DNA of 30,902 bases from the NCBI GenBank assembly GCA_003644265.1, contig QNBX01000036.1, forward strand, positions 1-30,902, in the 5' to 3' direction. The notes under the pieces are model-generated. The model was not told the DNA's origin. It saw only the letters and a list, made by a program, of their open reading frames with translations, and made no database searches. The translations under genes and the position numbers were made by a program. Numbering within the stretch: the first letter of the stretch is position 1; each line of letters starts with the position of its first letter. Below, in pieces: positions 22,117-29,835 of the stretch. The DNA comes from Planctomycetota bacterium. Its GTDB lineage: Bacteria > Planctomycetota > B15-G4.

Positions 22117-23988
22117 ATGTTCACGCCCTCTGCCATCGCTCGATCGACCCGTCGCATGTGCCGCGCCCTGGCAGCGCTCACGCTGCTGGCCGCCCTGGCG
22201 CCGCTCACGCCGCTGGCCGCCCAAGGCGCCCTCGCGGCCGGCACCCCGCAGGCCCAGGCGCCCGCGCTGAACGCGCTGTTGATGGAGTTGGGCGCGCGCT
22301 TCGACCCCGGGTTCAGCGGCGACCGCAACGCCTGGGCCGAGGCCGACGAGCCCTGCCTGCTGCCGCTGTTGATGCGCCTGCGCGACGCGGCCCACGAGCT
22401 CACCGACGCGCAGCGTGCCGCCGTCGCGGCGCTCGACCCGCACCTGGCGCAGCAGCTGGCGGGCACCGACGGCGTGACCCACGGAGCGCAGGAGGGCGGA
22501 TCGTCCCTGCCCAACGAGCCCCTGCTCACCGAGGCCTTCGCCGGCAAGAGCTGCGTGGTGCACTACACGCTCACCGGTATCCACGCCGCGCCCGATCTGA
22601 GCTTCGTGAAGGTCCTGGCCAAGTCCATCGACGGCGCCGTCAAGAAGTTCGCCAAGAGTGGCTTCCAGAAGCCCTTCTTCGAGCGTGATGTCGATGACAA
22701 GGAGCTGCTGCACATCTACGTCATGGACACATCCACAGTGGATGGGTTTGACGACGCCGTGCTGGGCTTCGTCAATCCCACCGACGACGTCGAGGGCAAG
22801 GGCAACGAGAAGGCTCAGACCGTGTACATGGTCATCGACCACGACCTGAAGACGCTCTCGGCGGCCGCCGGCACCAGCTGGAAGAAGCAGCTCAAGTCGA
22901 CCGTGTTCCACGAGTACTTCCACTGCGTGCAGCTGGCGCGCAACGCGTACATGGCGAGCTGGGGCCTGGAGGGTCAGGCCGTGTGGGCCGAGAAGCGCTG
23001 GGGCCGCGTCGACACCGACCTCTTCGCCTTCCTGGAGCGCGACGACTCGCTGGTCAACAGGCCCGAGTTGCCCATCTGGGATGACAGCCTCCACAAGTAC
23101 AGCACCTCGCCGCTGTGGGCCTATCTGGAGCAGCGCGTGGGCAAGCACGCGCTGGTCTCGTTCTGGGAGGTGGGCGCCGAGTCCAACGACCCCATCAACG
23201 TGCTCGAGTCCGTGCTGTTCATCGAGAACTTCGACTTCTTCGACGACTTCTGGATCGACTTCGCCGGCCGCCTGGTGGCCAAGGACATCAAGGGCCTCTC
23301 CAAGAAGAAGCTGCCCGACGTGAAGCTCGAGGCCAAGGTCGCGAACCTGGGCTGGGAGACCACGGGACAGATCGTCAAGACCGGCATCGTGGCCTACGAG
23401 ATCGCGGCGCCGAGCTCACAGAAGACCAAGCTGCTGTTCGTGCGCCTCACCGCAGGCATGACGGGCACGCCCACGGGCATCTTGATCCACGACAAGAACC
23501 ACCGGCTGCAGGTGAACCCCGGCTTCTGGAACGACGTCGACAAGTTCAAGAAGCCCAAGAAGGCCATCCTGGTCATCACGGACGGCGCGTATGAGTTCCC
23601 CGACACGGACAAGACCGACTACACCGCCGAGGCCTTCGCGCCCTACCTGAAGATCAAGGAGGTCGACTTCGGCGACCCGCTGGGCCAGGGCGAGAACGCC
23701 ACCATCACGTTCAAGTACGACCTGCTGTTCACGCCGCCCGGCCCCACGCTGCCCGTGACCATCTACCGCAAGCTCAAGGGCAAGAAGTTCGGGCAGGAGC
23801 TGCAGAGCAGCTTCAACTGGCCGGTGGGCAGCGGGCAGGAGACCACGCTGAACGTGTTCGTGCCCGGCTTCCCGCCGCTCAAGAGCCTCTCCGTGCAGAT
23901 CAACGTGAAGGTGCCGGGGGACGGCTTCGGCGGCGCCCACATCGTCAGCAAGCACAAGGGCAAGCTGAAGATCCTGAGCAACGACTGA
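22117..23988 (+). CDS. Putative secreted zinc metalloprotease (HEYFH motif)
   Basis: 623 residues from the ATG at 22117, giving a signal peptide (hydrophobic 17-35, ending PLAAQ). The frame is open upstream to 22012, but that part covers the relic and the hexamer. The motif STVFHEYFHCVQLARNAYMA (261-280) is an HExxH zinc site (His265, Glu266, His269), followed by the WGLEGQAVWAE segment with Glu285 as likely third ligand, an arrangement seen in gluzincin-type secreted peptidases such as the MXAN_6640-like group. The prodomain-like region before it (about 40-190) and a lysine- and beta-rich C-terminal half (about 350-623) have no recognised family. There is no convincing Shine-Dalgarno sequence. 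The gene is flanked by the two copies of a 49-nt direct repeat. Confidence 0.75.
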   Translation: MFTPSAIARSTRRMCRALAALTLLAALAPLTPLAAQGALAAGTPQAQAPALNALLMELGARFDPGFSGDRNAWAEADEPCLLPLLMRLRDAAHELTDAQRAAVAALDPHLAQQLAGTDGVTHGAQEGGSSLPNEPLLTEAFAGKSCVVHYTLTGIHAAPDLSFVKVLAKSIDGAVKKFAKSGFQKPFFERDVDDKELLHIYVMDTSTVDGFDDAVLGFVNPTDDVEGKGNEKAQTVYMVIDHDLKTLSAAAGTSWKKQLKSTVFHEYFHCVQLARNAYMASWGLEGQAVWAEKRWGRVDTDLFAFLERDDSLVNRPELPIWDDSLHKYSTSPLWAYLEQRVGKHALVSFWEVGAESNDPINVLESVLFIENFDFFDDFWIDFAGRLVAKDIKGLSKKKLPDVKLEAKVANLGWETTGQIVKTGIVAYEIAAPSSQKTKLLFVRLTAGMTGTPTGILIHDKNHRLQVNPGFWNDVDKFKKPKKAILVITDGAYEFPDTDKTDYTAEAFAPYLKIKEVDFGDPLGQGENATITFKYDLLFTPPGPTLPVTIYRKLKGKKFGQELQSSFNWPVGSGQETTLNVFVPGFPPLKSLSVQINVKVPGDGFGGAHIVSKHKGKLKILSND

Positions 23989-23991
23989 GCG

Positions 23992-24080
23992 CGACTCGCC
24001 CTGGGTGCGGTGGATCCTGGCCTTCTCCTTCCGGGCCCGTGCCTTCTGCTCTAGCTTGCCTTCTCGCGTGCGTTCCACAT
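23992..24080 (-). pseudogene. Frameshifted, truncated copy of the 72-residue lysine-rich gene (27948-28166)
   Basis: From an ATG at 24080 the minus strand reads MWNAREKA, against MSNARKKA in the intact gene. One base is then missing (AAAGCCAAGC in the intact gene, AAGGCAAGC here). In the next frame it continues KLEQKARARKEKAR, against KQEKKARARKDKAK. The middle ~40 residues are absent, and it ends IHRTQGE against IRRTQGK with the stop codon lost. The similarity extends beyond the gene: the bases after the stop of the metalloprotease (23986-24020) match those after the stop at 27942-27976, so a block covering a convergent gene junction was copied. Confidence 0.8.
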
Positions 24081-24187
24081 ATCGCCGGGCATCGCAACAC
24101 CGCCGCGCGGGAGGTTCGTGGGCGAGACGCCCGGCAGGGGCGTGGGGGCAGGGCCTGGGGGCAGGTGCCGGGAAGCGGGCGCCGGCG

Positions 24188-24236
24188 CGGCTCGGGCTTG
24201 CAGGCGGCGACGACCGCTGAGCCGCGGGCACAGACG
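24188..24236. repeat. 49-nt direct repeat, copy B
   Basis: 46 of 49 bases identical to copy A (21943-21991), same orientation, about 2.2 kb apart. It lies between the 3' end of the gene at 24272 and the lysine-rich pseudogene. Confidence 0.9.
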
Positions 24237-24271
24237 TCCCCGAATCGACCGCGAGCGCGCGCTGGCCCGAT

Positions 24272-25252
24272 TCAGTAACCCAGGCAGCCCCTGCCGCGCA
24301 GCGTGTAGCGCGCCATGCCGTTGACGGGCTTGGTCGTGTCGTTCACTTCGGTGGTGCCGCTTACGGCAAACTTGAGCGTCATGCTGTAGGTGATCGACAC
24401 GCCCGCCTTGACCTTGACCTTGATCACGGCGCTGGAGAACTCCAGCACGCCGTCGTCGAGGAACTTGAACGTCTCGAACTGCACCTCCGAGGCGATGTCC
24501 TCCAGCACGAACTGGATCTCGTCCGTGTTGAGCTCCACGGTCACGCGACCCATCTCGTCCGCCACCCAGGTGGCGTCCAACTGGCCGGCGATGGGGTCGT
24601 CGATCTCGAGCGTGTGGTCCGGGTTGAAGCTCAGGTCAAAGTCGTCCTGGTCGGCGTAGGAGCCGAGCTTGGGCACGCTGGCGCGCAGCTTGCCCGTGAG
24701 CTCCCAGCTGGTGTCACCCAGCTGATAGGCCCGCGCGCCCTTGCCCTTCAGTACCAGCTTGGCCGTGGTCAGCAGCTCTTCGCCATCGACCGTCAGCGCC
24801 AAATCAAAGCTCATCACCAGCGACCAGCTGATGGCCAGCGTGAGCTTTGCCGGCCGCACCTTGACCCTGCCCTTCGACATCGTCATGGCGATGGCGTCGA
24901 GGCTGATGTCCTGCTCCTGATCGACGGCCCACTCCGCGAAACGCTCGCGGAACCAATCCTCCGCGCTGGGCTCGTCCGCCTGCAGCGGCGGCGGGTTGAA
25001 GTCGGGGTCGAGGTAGCCCGTGATGCCGGCTCCCTCGTCGTTGTCGATCTCGAAGTCAAAGCTGCCGTGATAGAAGCCGAAGCTGCGCTGCTGCTTGAGC
25101 TTGCCCAGCTTCTTGATGCTGGCCACCATGCTCCCTTCGGTCTGGAACAGCATGTCGCTGGCGTCGGGTGAGGTGCCCTCGGCCGCAGCGAGGGGCGTGA
25201 GCAGGGCCAGGGAGAACAGGGCCGCAGGTGCGGTAGTGATGAGTCGGTTCAT
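24272..25252 (-). CDS. Secreted protein of unknown function
   Basis: 326 residues from the ATG at 25252 with an excellent GAGGAGG ribosome-binding site. The signal peptide is MNRLITTAPAALFSLALLTP followed by LAAAEG. The mature protein is acidic and beta-rich with alternating strands, for example KLTLAISWSLVMSFDLALTV, EELLTTAKLVLKGKG, MGRVTVELNTDEIQFVLEDI and AVIKVKVKAGVSITYSMTLK; this resembles a large beta-barrel or beta-sandwich. No motif, repeat or catalytic residue stands out. The frame is open upstream to 25465, but that part includes the divergent promoter region and lacks a signal. Its leader and start have a relic copy at 21937-22041. It is divergent from the paralogue pair that begins at 25450. 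Confidence 0.72.
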   Translation of the reverse strand: MNRLITTAPAALFSLALLTPLAAAEGTSPDASDMLFQTEGSMVASIKKLGKLKQQRSFGFYHGSFDFEIDNDEGAGITGYLDPDFNPPPLQADEPSAEDWFRERFAEWAVDQEQDISLDAIAMTMSKGRVKVRPAKLTLAISWSLVMSFDLALTVDGEELLTTAKLVLKGKGARAYQLGDTSWELTGKLRASVPKLGSYADQDDFDLSFNPDHTLEIDDPIAGQLDATWVADEMGRVTVELNTDEIQFVLEDIASEVQFETFKFLDDGVLEFSSAVIKVKVKAGVSITYSMTLKFAVSGTTEVNDTTKPVNGMARYTLRGRGCLGY

Positions 25253-25354
25253 GCCCTCCTCCTCGGATGCGAGCCGGGTCGGGCTGGAGCCCGGGCGCGC
25301 GCCACCCGGTCGCCTCTCGCAGCGGCTGTTTCTGGTGCCTGCGGGCGCTCCTGC

Positions 25355-25360
25355 TAGGAT
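25355..25360 (+). promoter_or_regulatory. -10-like hexamer TAGGAT upstream of the paralogue pair
   Basis: 90 nt before the ATG at 25450 and identical to the hexamers before sppA and the M20 gene. If it is used, the leader would be about 80 nt long. Confidence 0.35.
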
Positions 25361-25449
25361 TCTCACCGGTGAAGGCCGCCTGCACGAGGGGCCGCCCTCG
25401 CCACGGGCTGCCGAATACCCCGCCTCACCCCCCGGTCGCGGGCTTGACC

Positions 25450-26694
25450 ATGACCTTGAACCCACTTGCTGATGCGCCTGCCCAAGCGGCGGGCGACTTC
25501 GCCTCCGACCTGGCCGAGTCGGTGCGCCGGCTGCGAGCCGCCTTCACCGAGTTGCTGGCCGCCATCGGCGCCGACCCTGCCTGCCCCCAGGACAACTCGC
25601 GGGCCTTCGGCATCAACCGCAACCTGTCGTGGAAGCTCTCCAAGATCGTCCATTCCACCGACCCCAGCGAGGTGGCGGGGCACCTGCCGGGAGCGAGCGG
25701 CCTGGCGATCCTGTTGCGCAGCTGCAGCCGGCACGGGGCCGACCCGGCCGTCTGCCAGCGGGTCACGGACGCCATGGCCGGCTTCGATCAGATGGCGGCG
25801 AGGCACGCCGACGACCGCGCCGGCCTCGACATGCTGCTGAGCGCCATGGTCGCCGGCGAGGCTGGCGCGGCACGGCTTGAGGCCAGTCGCCAGCGTGCCT
25901 TCGCGGGCAACAGCGCCATCTGGGGCGTGAGGGCCCGATTGCAGTTCGGCACCCACATCCACACGCCCAGCGCCGAGCAGCCGGGCCTCGTCGACGTCTC
26001 GTCTGTCGGTGGCCTGCTCGACTTCCGCCGCCTCAGACCCACCGCCAGCTGGCCCGTGGCGCGCCACATGGATGCCAGCGGAGACGCTCGCCACTCCGTG
26101 ACGGCAGAGGCCTTGATGGCGACGTCGGACCCGCAGGCCGCGCCCCTGATGCGCGACTGGAGCACGATCGCTCCCGAGGCCCTGCGGCGAGTGGACATCG
26201 ACTCGGGCATCGTCTGGGAGCTGGCTGACGGGCCGGTGGGCCGCACCGGGAGCTCGGACATCGTCTTCGGACGCCGCGTGAACGCGCTGGGCCCGGCCTT
26301 CGCAGAGGGCGACATCACCACCGCCACGGCGATCGTGAACCTCGGCACCCCGGTCGAGCGGGCCCAACTCGAGCTGCTGATGCACCGCGATCTCGTCGGC
26401 GAGCAGACACCCGAGGTGCGCCTCCAGAGCATGGTCGAGACGAGCTCTGCACTCAGCGGACACGACCGCGGTGCCCTGCGCCTGCCCGTGACCGAGCGGC
26501 TGTTGAACCTGGGGTCTTGCCCGCCGTCCCTGGCGAGCCCCCACGCAGCCCGCCACAGCGAGCTGGTGAAGTGCTCGATCGAGGCCCTCGGCTTCACGCC
26601 CGCCGACTTTCTGGGCTGGCGGATCGTGCTGCGCCACCCGCCCATGCCCAGCGCCCTGGGCCTCGTGATCCAGCTGCCGAGCCAACCGACGTGA
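25450..26694 (+). CDS. Unknown protein, first of a coupled paralogous pair, HTH-like N-terminal region
   Basis: 414 residues from the ATG at 25450, with no signal peptide, so probably cytoplasmic. An N-terminal helical region LRAAFTELLAAIGADPACPQ (28-47) is followed by SRAFGINRNLSWKLSKIV (50-67), which has helix-turn-helix character and might bind DNA. A HLPGASGLAILLRS block follows. The middle shows IWGVRARLQFGT and VDVSSVGGLLDFRRLRPTAS; later come GIVWELADGPVGRTG, LGTPVERAQLELLMHRDLVG and a C-terminal GWRIVLRHPPMPSALGLVIQ. All these blocks recur in the next gene. No known catalytic motif is seen. It may be a regulator with a large sensor or dimerisation part, but that is inference. Confidence 0.75.
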   Translation: MTLNPLADAPAQAAGDFASDLAESVRRLRAAFTELLAAIGADPACPQDNSRAFGINRNLSWKLSKIVHSTDPSEVAGHLPGASGLAILLRSCSRHGADPAVCQRVTDAMAGFDQMAARHADDRAGLDMLLSAMVAGEAGAARLEASRQRAFAGNSAIWGVRARLQFGTHIHTPSAEQPGLVDVSSVGGLLDFRRLRPTASWPVARHMDASGDARHSVTAEALMATSDPQAAPLMRDWSTIAPEALRRVDIDSGIVWELADGPVGRTGSSDIVFGRRVNALGPAFAEGDITTATAIVNLGTPVERAQLELLMHRDLVGEQTPEVRLQSMVETSSALSGHDRGALRLPVTERLLNLGSCPPSLASPHAARHSELVKCSIEALGFTPADFLGWRIVLRHPPMPSALGLVIQLPSQPT

Positions 26695-27944
26695 AGCCTA
26701 CAGCCCACGCGCCATCCGCTTCCGCAGCGGCCCCCGGACCGTCCTTCGAGCAGGCCTTCGCCGCAGCAGAGCGCGGCCTGCGCGGCGCCCTGCTCGAGCT
26801 CATGGCAGCGGTGGGAGCCGACCCCTCCCAAGCCATCGATATCGCCAAGCAACTGGGCCTCGATCGCCACCTGGCCCGCAAGCTCACGCACATTGCCCTG
26901 GGGGAGCGCCCCGCCGAGGTGGCCGAGCACTTGCCCGGAGCCACCGGCGTGCGCATGGTCTCCGCCGCCTTCGCCAAGCGCAACGTGCCCGCTGCGTTGC
27001 TCGACGACTGGAAGGCAGCGCTGGCCTGCTTTGACGAGGTGGTGGCCACCCACGCGGGAGATCGGCACGGCCTGCGTAGGCTGCTCGGCTCGCTCAGTGG
27101 CGGGGACCACGGCCACGCCAGCCGCAAAGCCGCCTTCGAGGCCAACGCCTCGGTCTGGGGTGTGCATGCCCGCGTGCGCCTGAACCTGAGCGTGTTCCTG
27201 CCCTCAGCCGAGACGCCGGGCTGGGTCGACGCCCTGGCGGTCAGCGGCTTGCTGGGCCTACAGCGGCTGCGCCCCCGGACGAGCTGGCCCCTGGTGCGTC
27301 AGGCCGTGTCCCGCGAGCACGAGACGGGCGACGTCGATCGCCTGCTCGAACGCCCCCTGGATCCCGCCGCCGTCAACGGCTCGCACCTGCTGCGGGCCTT
27401 CAGCACGGTGCCCGATGACGCCCTGCTCAAAACGACCACCGCCAGCGGCCAGATCTGGGAGCTCGCGGAGGGCCCGGTGGGCCTCACCGCCGCCGTGGAC
27501 TGTGTCTTCGGCCGATTCACAACAGCCCTGGGCCCGGCGCTGGCCCGCGCTGAAGGAGAGTACGCCGATGCCATGGTCGGCTTGCACACGCCCCAGGAGG
27601 TGCTGCTGCTCGACCTGCTGGTGCACCGCGATCTGCCCCTGCATCGGGCGCCTGCCTTCCATATGTTCAGCCGACTCGAGACCGGCGTCGATATGCCCCC
27701 GCGCTCAGAGGAGCGCCATCGCCTGCCTGTGGATGAGCCCGTGCTCGACCTGGGCCAAGCGCCACCCGCCATGGCCACGCCTCACATCCCGGACTACCCG
27801 GAGCTGGTGCAGACGGCGCTGAGCTACGCGGGGCACGAGCTGTCGGAGTTCCGCGGCTGGCGCGTGACCGTGCCTCATCCACCGATCCCTACTGCCGGCA
27901 CGCTGCGCTTGCCCCTGCCGACACGCGAACCGACCGGGAGCTGA
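26691..27944 (+). CDS. Unknown protein, second of the coupled paralogous pair
   Basis: 417 residues from a GTG at 26691 that overlaps the previous stop by 4 nt (GTGA), so its translation is probably coupled to the first paralogue. It matches gene one along the whole length: LRGALLELMAAVGADPSQ, then AKQLGLDRHLARKLTHIA (helix-turn-helix-like, about 53-70), EHLPGATGVRM, VWGVHARVRLN, VDALAVSGLLGLQRLRPRTS, SGQIWELAEGPVG, LHTPQEVLLLDLLVHRDLPL and a C-terminal GWRVTVPHPPIPTAGTLRLP. The paralogues have diverged strongly, by eye roughly one third identical, so the duplication is old and both copies are probably kept for distinct or joint roles, such as a heterodimer. Its stop is only 3 nt from the stop of the opposed lysine-rich gene. 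Confidence 0.78.
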   Translation: MKPTAHAPSASAAAPGPSFEQAFAAAERGLRGALLELMAAVGADPSQAIDIAKQLGLDRHLARKLTHIALGERPAEVAEHLPGATGVRMVSAAFAKRNVPAALLDDWKAALACFDEVVATHAGDRHGLRRLLGSLSGGDHGHASRKAAFEANASVWGVHARVRLNLSVFLPSAETPGWVDALAVSGLLGLQRLRPRTSWPLVRQAVSREHETGDVDRLLERPLDPAAVNGSHLLRAFSTVPDDALLKTTTASGQIWELAEGPVGLTAAVDCVFGRFTTALGPALARAEGEYADAMVGLHTPQEVLLLDLLVHRDLPLHRAPAFHMFSRLETGVDMPPRSEERHRLPVDEPVLDLGQAPPAMATPHIPDYPELVQTALSYAGHELSEFRGWRVTVPHPPIPTAGTLRLPLPTREPTGS

Positions 27945-27947
27945 GCG

Positions 27948-28166
27948 CTACTTGCCCTGGGTGCGGCGGATCTTGCCTTCGCTGCGGGCCGAAGGCTTGG
28001 CGCTGGACTGCCGGGAGTCGCTGCGGAAGCCCGGGACGGAGTCCTTGGAGCTGTCCGCTCCGGCTTCCTTCTTGGCCACGATCTTGCGGGCCTGGACGGC
28101 CTTGGCCTTGTCCTTGCGGGCTCGGGCCTTCTTCTCTTGCTTGGCTTTCTTGCGCGCGTTCGACAT
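27948..28166 (-). CDS. 72-residue lysine/arginine-rich small protein
   Basis: ATG at 28166, 72 residues. The first half is an almost uninterrupted basic helix (MSNARKKAKQEKKARARKDK, then AKAVQARKIVAKKE). A serine-rich middle follows, then a basic end KIRRTQGK. Such composition suits binding to DNA, RNA or ribosomes, but no family is recognised. That it is a real gene is supported by the decayed copy at 23992-24080, which keeps the codon pattern of both ends. There is no Shine-Dalgarno sequence; a TAGGAT hexamer lies only 11 nt upstream, which fits a leaderless or nearly leaderless transcript. The longer open frame to 28442 has no support. Confidence 0.78.
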   Translation of the reverse strand: MSNARKKAKQEKKARARKDKAKAVQARKIVAKKEAGADSSKDSVPGFRSDSRQSSAKPSARSEGKIRRTQGK

Positions 28167-28176
28167 GGCGCTCAGG

Positions 28177-28182
28177 ATCCTA
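28177..28182 (-). promoter_or_regulatory. -10-like hexamer TAGGAT just before the lysine-rich gene
   Basis: Lies 11 nt from the ATG at 28166 on the same strand. At normal -10 spacing the transcript would start within a few bases of the start codon. Confidence 0.42.
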
Positions 28183-28239
28183 CCACCGACGAGCGCCGGG
28201 GACGCGGGTGGATCGCCAATCACCCGAGCTCCATCTCCG

Positions 28240-28245
28240 TATACT
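28240..28245 (+). promoter_or_regulatory. -10-like hexamer TATACT upstream of the cytochrome gene
   Basis: 34 nt before the ATG at 28279, near-consensus. A CAATCA at a plausible -35 distance is unconvincing. Confidence 0.45.
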
Positions 28246-28278
28246 GAGATCCCCTCTCCCCGATCTCCCCGGCCAAAC

Positions 28279-29697
28279 ATGAGCGTCCGACCGAATCGCC
28301 GTCTTCCCCTGCTCGCCCCCTCTCTCAGCCTGGTCGGCGCGTTCGGGCTGCTCAGCCTGACGCTGGGCCTCGGCGCCGCCTGCCACCCGGCCGAGCTGCG
28401 CGCCGGCGCCGCGCGACCCCAGCCGCGCGTGTGCGGGCGCATGCTCTACCAGCGCCACTGCATGTCGTGCCACGGACCGGCGGGGCTGGGCGACGGGCCC
28501 GGCGCCGCGCAGCTCGACCCCAAGCCGCGTGACTTCAGCCAGGGCACCTTCCGGCTGGTCTCCACCGACAACGGCGTGCCTACCGACGCCGACCTGTTCG
28601 ATGTGATCACGCGCGGCATCGTCGGCTCCGCCATGCCGCCCCACGAGCACCTGAGCGTGCCCGAGCGTCAGGCCCTGGTGAAGTTCGTGCGCGGGCTGTC
28701 GCGCTCCACGCGCGCCGACGTGCTGCAGGCCCAGGCGGCGCAGAGCGGCGCGCCCATGAGCCGGCCCGAGGCGCTGGCGGCGGCCTCCGAGGCGCCCGGC
28801 GCGGTGGTGCAGCTGCCCGCGCCCCTGCCCCCCACGCCCGAGCTGCTGGCCGAGGGCCGGCGCCTGTATGTCAGCAGCTGCGCCGCGTGCCACGACCAGG
28901 ACGGCAGCGGTCGCACGCGCGACGACATGCGGGACGACACGGGTCAGCTGGTCTCTCCGCGCGACTTCACCGCCGGCGTGCTCAAAGGCGGCAGCGAGCC
29001 GCTCGACATCCACCGCCGCATCGCCTGCGGCATGCCCGGCTCGCCCATGCCCAGCCTGGACTTGCCCCCGCGCCAGGCCCAGGCCCTGGCCAGCTACGTC
29101 GCATCGCTGATCCCCCCGGGCGCCCAGCAGCGGCTCGCCCAGGTGCACACCGACTTCTCGCCCCAGCGCGTCGAGGGCCTGCTGAGCGCCGACCCCGGCG
29201 CCGCCATCTGGGACGAGGTCACAGCGCACTGGGTGCCCCTGGCGCCGCTGCAGTGGACCGAGCAGCGCGTGCCCGGCTTCCTGCTGCAGCTGGCCCGGGA
29301 CGAGACCTCGCTCGGCCTGCGCCTGGTGTGGGAGGACGCCAGCGCCCAGGGCGGCGGGCAGAACCTGTCGCCGGACACGGCCCTGGTGCGCTTCTCGGCG
29401 CGCCACACGCCCCAGTTCTTCTGCCCGGGACGCACCGGCGAGACCAACGAGGCCTGGGCCTGGGACGCCGAGCAGGGCGACCAGCGCTACAGCTCGCCGC
29501 CGGTTCAGATCACAAGCCGTCACCAGCGCGGCTTCTACGAACTGGTCTTCCTGCGCGACCTGGCCACCAGCCCGGAGCGCGTCGGGCTCTCCGCCGCGGG
29601 GACCAGCGTGGCCTTCGAAATCCGCAACGGAGCCGCCGGAGGGCCCGATCGCTCGCAGAATCTCACGGTCTGGCACCGCCTGACGCCCTCCCCGTAG
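28279..29697 (+). CDS. Diheme c-type cytochrome fused to an ethylbenzene-dehydrogenase-type heme domain
   Basis: 472 residues from the ATG at 28279. The frame is open far upstream only as antisense to the lysine-rich gene. A signal segment (about 9-34) ends at Cys35 with a weak lipobox (GAAC). Two class I cytochrome c domains follow: CMSCH (61-65) with candidate axial Met119 in GSAMPPHE, and CAACH (201-205) with candidate Met257 in GSPMPSLD. The C-terminal third (about 300-472: AIWDEVTAHWVPL, GLRLVWEDAS, RFSARHTPQFFCPG, SRHQRGFYELVFLRDLAT, VAFEIRNGAAGGPD) matches the EB_dh fold, which in gamma subunits of type II DMSO-reductase-family enzymes binds heme b. The protein therefore probably carries three hemes and passes electrons in the periplasm. 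No molybdoenzyme gene lies in the window. Confidence 0.88.
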   Translation: MSVRPNRRLPLLAPSLSLVGAFGLLSLTLGLGAACHPAELRAGAARPQPRVCGRMLYQRHCMSCHGPAGLGDGPGAAQLDPKPRDFSQGTFRLVSTDNGVPTDADLFDVITRGIVGSAMPPHEHLSVPERQALVKFVRGLSRSTRADVLQAQAAQSGAPMSRPEALAAASEAPGAVVQLPAPLPPTPELLAEGRRLYVSSCAACHDQDGSGRTRDDMRDDTGQLVSPRDFTAGVLKGGSEPLDIHRRIACGMPGSPMPSLDLPPRQAQALASYVASLIPPGAQQRLAQVHTDFSPQRVEGLLSADPGAAIWDEVTAHWVPLAPLQWTEQRVPGFLLQLARDETSLGLRLVWEDASAQGGGQNLSPDTALVRFSARHTPQFFCPGRTGETNEAWAWDAEQGDQRYSSPPVQITSRHQRGFYELVFLRDLATSPERVGLSAAGTSVAFEIRNGAAGGPDRSQNLTVWHRLTPSP

Positions 29698-29835
29698 CGG
29701 CCCGGACGGCCCCGCACTCCGGCGCCCGACTCCCGGCCGCGCAGGCCCCCTGCGTTATGGTGCCAGCGATGCCCCACCGGCCGCATCGATCACAGCGCCC
29801 GTCACCCCTACTCTCCCCCTCCGAAGCGTATTCCC

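Noticed and set aside
27952..28278. Upstream extension of the cytochrome frame
   Set aside because: It is antisense to the lysine-rich gene and would bury the signal sequence; the ATG at 28279 follows a good -10 hexamer.
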